Source: Schizophyllum amplum
Lineage: Eukaryota; Basidiomycota; Agaricomycetes; Agaricales; Schizophyllaceae
Direction of reading: 5' to 3'
Length of the DNA: 64,000 nucleotides
Assembly (NCBI GenBank): GCA_007026445.1
Contig: VDMD01000010.1
Span: 774,318-838,317 of the forward strand
The stretch's first letter is position 1, and the number at the start of each line of letters is the position of its first letter. The translations under genes and the position numbers were made by a program. The notes beneath the pieces were generated by a model, which did not search any database, was not told the DNA's origin, and saw only the letters and a list, made by a program, of their open reading frames with translations. Of this stretch, positions 30,083 through 41,400 are shown piece by piece.

Positions 30083-30939
30083 TCTAGCAAGGTATGTATA
30101 TACGAAATCAGGCCGATCCAGAAGTACGATCCGCAGAAATCGCGGTGCGTCTCGCCGCGAACGCGCTCGAAATGAGCGCGTTCGTGACGTGACGTAACGC
30201 GTACATCTCCCTTCTCGCCGCCACTCGCGACGCGCCGGCCGCTCAACAGCGGCCCGATGGGCGCAGACTCTTCAAGGATGGGGCGCGGGGACTCTGGGGA
30301 GTCCCCTACAGGTGTGTGTTCTAGATTATCTGTACAACAAGTATCACTAACATGATGCCTAGAACGGCTGCAGCGTGTGCGAGCGCGCTGCAACCATTTA
30401 CATGTACCCGCGCGGCTTCAAGCGCCGCGGCGTGTCATTCACAGGCACCCCCACCGTGGGGCCCCACCCCAGCTCCCCACACCATCCATAGGTGCTCGCC
30501 CAGCTCATTCCGAAGCAGGAATGCGCAGGCCGCCTGTGCCGTCCTCCCGCCCCTCGCCCGCACCTCCGAACCGGCGTGATGGGCGTGCCTCTACGCGCGC
30601 TACGCGGTAGGGGTGCCAGCGCGCGCAGCAAGCGGCGGCGCTCAGTGCGATCGGCCACCCAGCCGGGGCACGCGCGCGCCGTGCCCCTCCCCTCCCCGCC
30701 TTCCGCCACGCCCCCGCCTTCGACTACGCCCCATGCACCATGTGCGCACCCCACGACGCCCCATGCACGACACGACATTCAACGCCGTTGGTACGGATTG
30801 GTTGCACCTACACCGCCCCCGCCCGCCGCATTGTGCGATTCCTGATCGACAGGCGTCGCCCTTGGGCTCAACGGGGGCATTATATTGTATCCCCCTACCA
30901 ACCACATGCCCCCCCCCCATGTCCTCTATACCCCAGAAC
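30083..30939. other. Non-coding GC-rich stretch left of R3
   Basis: Cytosine-rich, with overlapping spurious frames. The left end of repeat R3 probably lies within it but cannot be placed. Confidence 0.4.
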
Positions 30940-32219
30940 GGCAGCGCACGCTGGACGCGCGCGGCGGCGAGGGCCGGCGAAAATTTTCGCTGCGCTTCTC
31001 GCCGCTTGCATTAATCATCCCCTCTTACACGTTTTCACTCAGTATATGTAGTATTTATCCTAATATACATGTTTTGCGCGACCCGGGAGCGACGAGAGGG
31101 TCCCTGCCAGCAGCGGCGGCGCGCGCGCTCACCCGCGCGGGCGCCGATCAACCGCGTTCCTGAATGGGAAGGCGCATCAATTGCGCCCGGCGAGCGCGCG
31201 AGCGGGCTGTGCACGCGACGCGAGCTCGCCGCTCATCTGGAAGTGCAGTCTGGCTATGGGGCTCTATATAGGGCGTATAGAGCCGTAGGAGCCATAGACT
31301 GCTCGCCTCTATATACGCCTATATAGAGCCTATAGAACTTTTTCAAATAGCTTTTTTGATGGTTTCACGTCGGGGGATCATTCGGTACGCAACTGCGGGA
31401 GTCAGGCCAGAGCAGCCCAGCCGCGCCGTTGGGCATGAGCGCAGGCGCATACGCAGGTTTATGGGCAGCTCATAGTGGTAGACATCCATGAATTCTATGG
31501 ATAATGTACAGGTGTAGCTAGCAACTAAGGAACGGCGGGGAGAGAGCTATGGCGCGGCGGCCCGCGGGAGAATGACGATCGGGACAATACATCGAGTGAT
31601 AAATCCACGACGGAGTAGCCCGTTCAGATCATTCGAACGGGCAGGCGAGAGTCGGAGAGACACTGGCTGTGTAGAGTGACCGCGACTCAGAAGGACCAGC
31701 AGGCCTGGAAGCTGAAGCTCAGTGACTGAAGGGAAGTCAGTTCAAAGAGACGTATTAGCTTAGTACTGGGAGTACGCACCAAGAGGCGGCCTTGACTTCT
31801 GTGGACCGAAGAGTCGTGAAAGTACAAGACAAGAGTGGACTTAGAGTAATTTTTGGATGCAGAAGATGGCGCTTCGCGCTGCGCTGTTGCTGGGATGATG
31901 CGCGCCGGCGATTTGGCCCGAACACCCGATTTCAATTTCGAGCAGTCTATACGCTCTACAGCTCTATACGCTCTATACGCACTATATGGCACTATATAGA
32001 AAATGGTCTGCTATCATAGGAGCCCATAGCCAAAACGCTCTTCCAGATGCTCAATTAGGCGAGCACGTGGGCCACCGCCCGGCATGTGCCCGAATGCCCG
32101 GGACACCGCCGCAAGCCCTTTTCGGGGTTTGCCGGCCCCGACAAGGCTATCGTATGTGTTGCAACACGATGCCTGATAGTGGCCAGTATGTATTACTATA
32201 GAGGTACGACATCAGCTGC
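30940..32219 (+). repeat. GC-rich dispersed repeat, copy R3, interrupted
   Basis: Shares with R2 a GGCGAAAATTTTCGC block (about 30976-30990), an AT-rich block, CGCCCGGCGAGCGCGCG and CACGCGACGCGAGC. After an 810-bp insertion it continues with AATTAGGCGAGCACG, TTTGCCGGCCCCGAC, TGTTGCAACA and the terminus GACATCAGCTGC at 32219. Confidence 0.55.
31237..32046. mobile_element. TIR element inserted in R3
   Basis: 810 bp with inverted termini CTGGAAG...CTTCCAG that continue imperfectly (TGGCTATGGG on both ends) for about 60-90 bp. Both ends are packed with CTATATAG and TATAGAGC motifs. Comparison of R3 with R2 shows the flanks were once contiguous, so this is a true insertion. AT occurs on both sides (31235-31236, 32047-32048), so the duplication may be 2 bp. 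No transposase is recognised. Confidence 0.65.
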
Positions 32220-33688
32220 CTCAAGTGCGCACAGTGCACACGTGACCTCACGGCCGATCTTGGAATGCCACGTCGTTCTTCGTTCATTCCCTCTCCCCCC
32301 CAACTCACCCCTCTCATGGATGCCCGCGGCCAAAGCTCACTGACATTGCTCATCGCGACGAAAGAAGCTGAGTCGGAGGGGCGCTCTGTAGCAGCAGCCA
32401 GCGTGAGCGCCTCACAGCTGATTGGTCACTTTGGCCGCGAGGACCGGCTCAGGCGGCAGGGACTTCCCTCCGGTGCGTAATCGTCCCTCATGAGCTCAGT
32501 GTGCTAACAGACTTGTCTTTGTGCTCGAGGTGTCGCCGTCGACTGCGAACCGTACAGGCCGTGAAGGCCGTCGTCGAGGCGGGAAGGCGTCTCGATATCG
32601 GCCCGCGCATTCTCAAAAGGCAGCAAAGATGAGGGCTTCGAGGTCTACCCAGTTGAATGCCAATGACGACGCTCGAGGCGGGCGCCAAGTGTGCGGCAGG
32701 TGCGTCATTGTTCTGTGCTCATGTCTCGTAACTGATAACCCCTTCACGGCTCGCAAGCGAAGCGTCGCTGTACGGTGATGTCGCTGTGCGAGGATTATGT
32801 GCTCGCGCCGCCTCAGCACGAACAAGCTCGCGGCGAGGCATTCCTTCGACACCGAGATGGAGCCTCGTCGCCGTTGAACGCGGGGTGGACACCCCATCTT
32901 TGCTGTCGAATGGTGACCGTCTCGTCTGCGGGATCCCTAAGGCAGGAGGCCGGACTACCTTTGACGGCAAGGTCAAAGGCTGGTCGTCTTTGCCTACGAG
33001 GTGTTGCGCCGATCGCAAGGTGTCACCGTTGTCCCTGAGGTTGGGGGCGTGTCGGCTGGAGCCGTCTCGTTTCTAGATGTTGCCGTCCTCTTCGACTGCG
33101 AGCGGCAGAGGCAACGACGCGAAGTGCAGGCCACACGGGTAGAAGCTTGCCGCCATTAGGCTGGGTGTCACGCCGTCAGGCAGGCTAACGGTGGCTGCAG
33201 AGGCAGGCAGGGCACGCCCCATGAGCGGCCGAGGCAGGACGGGTGCGTCGCATTGGAGGGAGGTGGCGGGGTTTGCTGAAGGAGTGTCCTTCCCCCTCAT
33301 CCCTTCCCCCCTCCTTCCCCTGCCTTGTGGTTGTGCGATTGTATCAGTCGTAGTACATCGTGTAGTAATCGTAGTAGTCTCAATTCAAGGTTTTTCATAA
33401 CATTACCATGCCTGAACTGAGCTCTTGTCTAAGGTGAGATCCTTGTCGTCTTGGCTGTATAGTCTTAGAGTCTTGTCTGGTTTGCTTAGTCTTATATGAC
33501 TTGTCTTGCGAGCTGGAATAAGCAGGTCCCTTCTTAAGCAAGTTCATATCTTATCGTCTTATTCACTGCTGCCAGACAGATAAGCCACCAAAATGTTTCC
33601 TGATGGTGTCGTCCTTGTCGCGGGCGTGATTGGTGCCAGCGTGGAGAATCGAGATGACACCGTCTGCATTTAAAGATCGACAGCGAGA
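32220..33688. other. Unassigned region with possible gene remnant
   Basis: A short frame at 32317-32471 (MDARGQSSLTLL...) ends near a GGTGCGTAA that could be a donor. A later frame codes for an arginine/lysine-rich tail ending KRQQR near 32632. I do not recognise the protein and cannot join the pieces convincingly. The rest shows no feature. Confidence 0.3.
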
Positions 33689-33696
33689 CCAGCTAG

Positions 33697-34536
33697 TAGT
33701 GTTGGTCGGGCTCAGGCCAAAGCCTCCTTACCCAGCCCGACCCGGCCCTCTAAAGCCTGACCCGAGCCTGGCCCGACGGCGGGCTTGAGCAGGGCTCAGG
33801 CTCAGGGCTTGTGTTTGGGAAACCCGGAGCCCGAGGCTCCAGCCCTGGGCTTTCACGGTCCTAAATGTAGACGGTCAGGGGCTTTCAGTGTCTACGATGT
33901 TGCTACTAACCATTATATCCAGTTCTATCTACCGTCTCCGGCTGCGACTGACTTACACGAGCCGTCACGCACCTTCGAATTACGCGCCGACGCGTCGCGT
34001 CACTTGTGTCACACCCGTGACATGTGTCGCTCAACAACGTGACGCGGTGGCGCGCCCACATCTTCGGGGCGTCTTTGCATGGGGTGTTGGATTTGCCGGA
34101 TGAACGAGGGAGTCGACAAGATCTGGATAGGCAGGGAACCTCGGCAAGCGCACGAGGATCCCGTATATTCGGCTGACTATATAGGGAAATGGATAACAAT
34201 CTCGATCGTACAAACTATAATGACTCGCCACCGGCTATCCGGTGCGTACCGCCGCGAGCGCTAGGACTGATACTCCAACATGGGTTGCTCCGTCCACAAG
34301 ACACGAGCAGTCCTAGAGCAATGTAAGCATGTATAAGTATGCCTACATGTCATTTTTTCCTCCTTGCAGGTGAATTGACATTACAAGTACAAAGCCCTGG
34401 GCTCGAGCCCGGGGCTTCGGCCGGGCTCAGGCTTTTGGGGGCTCGGGCCAGGGCTCAGGATGTTGGTGAGCCTCAGCCCGACGAGGCCTGGCCTGACCCT
34501 CCAAAACCCGGCCCGGCCCGAGCCCGACCAACACTA
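33697..34536. mobile_element. Non-autonomous hAT-like TIR element
   Basis: 840 bp beginning TAGTGTTGGTCGGGCTC and ending with its inverted complement, followed inward by further imperfect inverted repeat rich in GGGCTC and CCCGAC. An 8-bp duplication CCAGCTAG flanks it (33689-33696 and 34537-34544). An 8-bp duplication and a YARNG-type terminus are hAT hallmarks. No transposase frame is present. Confidence 0.88.
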
Positions 34537-34645
34537 CCAGCTAGGAATATATGCTAACGCCCCCCCCCCCCTTTGATCATTCAAGAAGGGTACACTGGAG
34601 TCCCCTCTTGAGTCTCCACCATTGTAGGCTGGGGAATCTAGTGGA

Positions 34646-34978
34646 GTGTTGCGACGTAGCCTCGGTCCGCTGTTGATCGCTGATGATTACAACGTATTCA
34701 AGATGCACCTCGTATGGATGCGGCGACAAACTTTTATCATCATCATAATTTCAGCCCTCTTCCGGGCAGACTTACATGAGGAAGGATGGCGAGAGAGCGT
34801 CGAGGATGCGGTCGAGCGGGTCAAGCGCGCTTCCCCGCCGCTTTGGGACAGTGTCAGATCGCTGGTCCATCACTCGGTGATTTCCGTCGTCAAAATACTG
34901 ACATTTATGTTCCCACGATTCGGACAGACATACGGTAAGCGTTGCCTATCCCAGACTAACTGGGACCATGCGTGCTAG
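34646..34978 (+). CDS. Unrecognised small frame, possible exon
   Basis: A 110-codon frame with a hydrophobic run (TFIIIIISALF) and a helical charged part (ESVEDAVERVKRA). A CAG acceptor-like site near 34754 and a GTAAGC donor near 34934 suggest it may be one exon of a gene rather than a whole protein. I know no family for it. It lies between the hAT-like element and the APC1 promoter. Confidence 0.2.
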   Translation: MLRRSLGPLLIADDYNVFKMHLVWMRRQTFIIIIISALFRADLHEEGWRESVEDAVERVKRASPPLWDSVRSLVHHSVISVVKILTFMFPRFGQTYGKRCLSQTNWDHAC

Positions 34979-35353
34979 CAAGTGTGTAGCACCTGCGATA
35001 CTACTGAGAATGGTTTGTTCGGCACTTCCTGGTAATGTTCGCGAGATCACACCGTGATTTTTGCTATCGTTACTACGTGGTAGAAACATCCTGGTTCGCC
35101 GTGTACACTGTACAGTAACTAAAACGGATCACGAGAAGCCTGCTAGACCAGGAAATAGCCCGAAAGATGTCTCAAGGCGAACGATGGAGTTTATGTTCTC
35201 TCGAGCCGCTGCCGATGATGCGTGGGAACTTATCTCGGGATTCGCCGCATCGCCTCGCCCCTGCCGCCTGGCGCGCGCATGTGGGGTACCTTGCGGTAGG
35301 ACGGCGTACTCAAGCACCACAAGAGCGGTGTGGTAGAGGAATTGCGCCCTGTG

Positions 35354-35362
35354 TATATATAA
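35354..35362 (+). promoter_or_regulatory. TATA box upstream of APC1
   Basis: TATATATAA lies about 120 bp before the APC1 start codon in an otherwise GC-rich stretch. Confidence 0.45.
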
Positions 35363-35483
35363 GCCGGATGTGGAACCGCGCATGCCCACCCCCAGTCCCT
35401 AGTATGGCGAAAATACGGACCGGACATCCGGCGTGACAACGGAGAGGCGCGCACGACGCGATCGAGCCTTTCAGAGTGGCGCC

Positions 35484-38400
35484 ATGGGGTCCGTCGTAGG
35501 GCCAGTGTATGTGGACTGCGAAGGCGAGTATCGATCTGCCGCACAAAAGTCCCTGCGCCACGTCTGCCGATCAGGACTCAGACCCGCGTCCGCGCTGCTC
35601 GGCGCGATCCGCGCAGCGCTGGGAGCAGGAGCCACCGACAAGACACGATCATGCCTGTGGGGCGACGGGACGCGCATCGACTACACGGCTACGCGACTAG
35701 CCATCTCACGCGGAGGAGCTATCATGCACACCATGGACTTTGAACCGCAAGACCAGAGGATCGAGTACGCGTTGCTGGCGAACGCGCGTGTGGCCGTGTC
35801 GGCGGCCTCAGTGTGGTCCGGATCGCGCGCTCAAGCGCGGTACCCGACAACGGCGCCTACACCGCACGCACCGCGGGACACGTTCGGGCCATTTGGACGC
35901 GTAGGCGCAGCGTCAGGACGCGATGACTGGGTCGACGACGCGACTACCATCCTTGGCGTCTATGTCTTTCTGCGCAGCCAAACCATCCTCTACACCCTTG
36001 ACCATCCCGCCCATGCTCCGCCCGCTCTTCAGATCTCTGCTCTGCCCGTCAGCGTCCGCCGCGCCTGGCCACTGTACCCAGCTGGCGTCATTGTACAGCG
36101 CACGCTGGATCCCGACGAACGCTCATCCGACGCCGACGAGCTCCTCCCCACGCTTTTCTCCATCACTTCGCCGACAACCGAACCCGGCGTGGTCGCTGAG
36201 GCCCCATCGGGCGGCATTGCGCGCATACGCGCTCTCACCGCCAGCCATGCCGCCAACGGAGAACCTCTACCGGCTCTAGAGCATGTTGTTTGGATGGCCG
36301 ACTTCTCGATATCCAGTGCGTTTACCATCGAATACTCAAGCTTCATTACTCACCTGTTCGATACCTATCTGCTCGCAGCAACATCGGACGAGGCCCTCAA
36401 CTCCCTCCTGCTCACGGTCCGCGACAACACCATCACCCTCTGGCGATACGCCTGCATCCCCGAACGAGGCGGACTAGAGATTCGCGGCATCTGGGGCACT
36501 GCAGGAGGAGACCACAACGGCACCCTTCCCGATACCACCCATTCAAACACCACCTTCTCCAATGCCACCCTCCCATCTGCCGCAGCTCGCTCAAGCGCAG
36601 CCCGGAAGAGCCCCTCGGAGGTCCCTCTGACCGCCCTCCCTTCCATGCCTCCGGCGCTCAACACCACGCTTACCATGGCAGATATGATGGAAGCCGCGGA
36701 AAGGTACGCGCGCCTGGTTCCCTCGTTCCCTCCCATCTCGTCCATTCTCTGTCCCCCATTCTCTTCCCGCACTCTAGATTGTCCACTAACGTTTACCATC
36801 AGGTCCAAGGGAGGCAAAAATGCGAATACCACGACTCCAGGTTCGCTACATGTCTCACATTGCTCCCTCCTTGCTCTTCAATGTGCCGACTCTTAAACCC
36901 CGCCAACTCATTCAATCACCCTTCCTCTTCACCCAACTAATGAACATTACCCATCCCAGCAACCTTCAAACGCACTGGCCGCCGCGTCCTATCAAGCGAC
37001 CTCACGGACGCCGTCGACCGCATGGCGCTCGTTGGGCAGGAGGACGAAGAGGAGGAGGAGGACAGGGGCCCTCGGCTAGCAGGACCGTGTGAGTTCGCGT
37101 CTGCTACTTCTCTTCGACCTTTTCTTTCTTGGCTTGAACGAAGTACTTGCATGGGGTGGACGGTTGCATGGACAATAGACGCAGGCATGAGCTTCGCCCT
37201 CGCCGGGCGCGAAACTGACACGGGCTTGACGATGTCACGGACCTGCCGCCCACTTAAAGCCACCCACTTACGCTCCTGCAGCATCCACCCGTCTCCCCAT
37301 CCCGCCCCTGCGTCATAATGATCGGGTCAGCGCCCACGTTTGGGTTGAAAAGCTCGCGCGTATCGACATGGGGTGAGCATCTTGATGCATTTCATTCGTT
37401 TCATCTACGCGACTCTCCTTCAGGCTACACGTCCTTGTTCCAGTCTACTGGCCTCCCCTACAGGATGTACGAGGGCTGACAACCGACCTCCCATAGGTCC
37501 GTCCCGCCTCCGAAAGCCTCTTCCTCCGACCTCTCCGACCTCGACCTTTCCGACCTCTCTGCCGCCCTCTTCGACGTGCGCAACGAGCGCGGCCTCCTCG
37601 CCGTATCATCGCGCGTCCGCAACAAGGTCTGGGTCTGGGCAGTGGGGCAGGGGCAGGGCGGGGTGGAGGAAGAAGGAGAGGTGGCATATCGAGACGAGAG
37701 GGGACAGAAGGAAGACAAGGCAGATGCAACAGAAACGACGTTGGCGAACGACACGACCTCGAACGAGACGACGTTGATGAATGATACCACAACCGCGACC
37801 TCAACCAGGCCACCGAACGCCACGACCACCGAGTCGCATGGCCCGGCAACGGCGGGCACCTCCAGCCAGCCTGACGACAAGGCCGAAGCGGAGGAGAACA
37901 TCGGAGCCCACGTCGTTGCTACATTGGAGGGTGTGTCCGTTGCCGCTGTGCGGGCGACGCGTGCTGGGTCGTGGGAAAGTGAGTCTTAAATGCTTTTTCA
38001 TCTATATCCTCCCCTGCGATGCGATTCTCGGCGACGCCGGATTTGTGGTCGATGACGGGACATTATGTGATTCGATGCGGCTACTCTTATGCATCAGAGA
38101 TATGGTAACTTGTGCTGACCAAACATACAGCGGAAACTCCGATCATCGACGCGGGTAGTGCAGCTTTAACCACAGACGCCTACGTGAGTCGCGTTTGCTT
38201 GCCCCTGGTGCCACGCAGTCTGTTTTTCACCCTGATTACTCACGGAACGGGTGCATACAGACAAGGTCGGGCAGCCAGTCCAGCATATCCTCTCAGTCTA
38301 GTGAGTTCATTCCCAAGCCTGTTTCGATCAGGCTTTCCCTTAGGCCAAAACTATGTCATAAGCCTTCCTTCATCAATATATACTTTCAGATTCTCTCTTC

Positions 38401-41400
38401 TGCGTGTATTCGTCCTCATATGTGGATGTTCTTTCTTCGGGATTGGTTCTGACCTAGGCCTCCGCAGGCGCCAATTCTTCAACACCTACTGCTTCGACTA
38501 TAAGCAACTCTGTGTCCACCCTTAGCAACTACCCCCCCGCGGCGGATTTGAATGGAGTGCCGGGAGAGACGCCCGCTACGACGCGACCCGGCACACCAGT
38601 ACCGACGCCGGCAGCGAGCGTTGCTGAATCATCGAAAGGTTTGTCCTGGCGACTTTTATGAGATTGATCTTCATCTGCACGTCGTGCTTGCCCCTTTCTT
38701 CTGTTCCACCCTGCATTCTCATGACGGCTGGCCATCATCCCATTATTCGTTCCTTCCTGCAGGTGGACGCCCCTCCGATCTTCTTCGCCTTCCCTTTGCG
38801 TCTTGATCAAACCCTTTGATCAAATTATCTCACGCACAGTTACAGAGTCAGGCCCTCCTCCTGTTGCTGGAGAGTTACTCCGTAAAGAACTCGCCGAGTC
38901 CGCTGCCCTCCTCCGCCCGAAGATCATGGCCAGTGATGGTAAGTTCGTCTTCTGAGTCGTACAGCCCATGCACTTCCCCCTCATCGAGATTAACTAACGG
39001 CTTCACGCAGGCGTTGTACTCGATCTAGCGCTCATAACGGCTCACGGAGAGCTGCGTGTTCTGCGAAATCCGGAGCAGGTGCTTGATGTGCGCGTGGTTC
39101 TCCATGACGGGATACCTGTCGTACCCGAAACACGCGACGGTGCGTTCAAGAGACCCTGTCGGTTAAGCTGACTGAAGTTCTCAATATATATACAGACGCG
39201 ATGGACGTCGATCCGCCGACGCATATACCGGCAGGGCCTGTAGGTCAGACGCTGAAGCGGCGTCTTGTGGCCGTAGAACCGGGTCACAGTGGAGGTGTAG
39301 GGCTCATATGGCAAACCAAAGGTGGGTCTGTCGTTCGATCCCAATGGCGCGTATGAGTAGCATACGTGGTCCGCTCGATGCCCATGTTGATGCAGTGAAC
39401 TGGTCGGTGTCTGTCCCGCGCCTTCGATCTTACTGGTTTTGCAGAATCACCCACGCTATCCCGGATACCAGATCTCGATAAGCATGGCGCACCCATGGAG
39501 ATGGATCCCTCGCACCCCCCTCATCTGACACGGACTCCCCTACGGCCGCGACTTGCACCAAGATGTGCACTGACCCGTCGCATCTTTCACGCGCTCAGTC
39601 TCGCACTTCCCGCCAATATCGCCTGGCGTATATACTCCACGTGGGCATGCATCGTATTCGGGACGCACGAGGCAGGCGACGCTGCCCACAACGCCTTGTG
39701 CGGCGGTGACATGCGTGTCGAGCGTGAATACCCAGCATTTTGCACGGCGTTCTGCACGTCGTTGGCTATACCCCCACCTCCGCAGGAGATGACTGAGAGC
39801 ACCTCGTCGTTTGATGCCCTCTCTCGCTCGTCCTCAGCGAGACGCTTTCGTGAGGATCCAGTGTTGCGGAACATGCGACGTCCGGCTTCAGTCAACACCG
39901 CACCGAGTACCACGTCGTTTTCCGCAGCGACAGATATTCCGCATGGGGTGCTTGGATCTGCCTTATGGGCCGTACATCTGGTATTCCAAGGTACGTGTAT
40001 CGATGCAGCATCTATTTCTCTGCGAAGTAGGAAGAACCTTTGTGGGCTGATCAGTTGTCGCATATCACGTTAGAACTTTCACTTATGCCGGCGATGTGGA
40101 ATGCGTTGCGGAGACTTGCGCCGCTTGCAGTGGCTGTAGCTATGCGCATCCGTCCCGAATGGGCGGATGGATACGCCAGGATGTGTCCAGAGGATGTTTT
40201 GCGGAACCTTCACGACGCGGACTCCGTAGTGGGCTGGCCGAGCGTGGCCGAAGTCGGTAAGTAACTGTACTTCGTTGCATAGAGTCGTTGTGACAACGCT
40301 GACCCGTTTCGCAGTTGCGCTAGACAATCGGCTTCCAGGCCTTGCACCCGACGTTGCGTCCTTCTGTCTCGGAAAGCTTGGGTCGCCCGAGTGGTACGTC
40401 TTACATGCCATCCAACTTGTTCTCTTCACCATGATTTGCTGTCGCATGGGCCGTACTTCTTTCGCCGCTAGATTTGCATCTTCTCTGCAACTTATCTGAC
40501 CGCAATCTGCAACTCATGATCTCCCTCTAGGAATATCCCGCCTCTTGCTATCGATGCTTTTTGCAGTGATGCTTCGCGCGAATACGGAGCTGTTGCTCCG
40601 TTGCCTACCGTTAGTAATGCCTCTTCAGTCTCGCGTTGCACTTTTCCCATTGTTCGTCTAGGTCGGCCTCGTTCGCGCCATATATGAGCGCCTCGCAGGC
40701 GGGCCTCGACGCGATGGACATGGGCCCGGCACAGGTATACGTACCCTACCAGGTGTGCCGCGTCCAGCGTCCCCACCTAAGCCAGGACGTGGCGATACCC
40801 TTCCACGGAGTGGAGATCAGTCCCCTCATAAGGAGGCAAAAGGAGGGCCCGTCCCAAGAGGCGATGATTTGCCACAGTCGCCAACCAAGCAGGCAACTGG
40901 CAATGCTCGTGGTTCGCAGGCGCCGTCACCCGTCCGACAAGCGGGCAGCGGCAGAAGCATTCGTGCGCGCTCTCCGACCAAGAGCGAACGCACCGCGGCC
41001 GTGACAATTAGTACGCTTTCACCCGCAGAGTCATCAGGAGGTTAACATGCTACAGTACTTGGACGAACTCTTCAAAAGGATTCCGAAAGTCAAGCCGCCC
41101 CTCCGTCGGGATCGCGCTCACAGTCAGTTCAACCACAAGGCGATGTTACGTTATCCGGAAGCGTCTCGTACATTGGCAAGCCGACGCTCAGCGATCCTGC
41201 GATGGGACCGCGCTCTACTGCCTCGTCACGGGTAGTCAACGTTCCTGTCCAGTCCACCTCTCAGCTTCGTGCAGAGGAAGCCGTGACTTTCATGCTCTCG
41301 CTTCAACTTCCCTTGACGTTCATTGACGGCCTGACTCTCGGTCTCGCAGCACCGATACGAGAGGCATTGCGCACTGTGCAAGTATGTGTCACTGCCACTC

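Noticed and set aside
32220..33300. A multi-exon host gene
   Set aside because: Some splice-like sites and short frames, but no family recognised and no consistent frame; listed only as a possible remnant.
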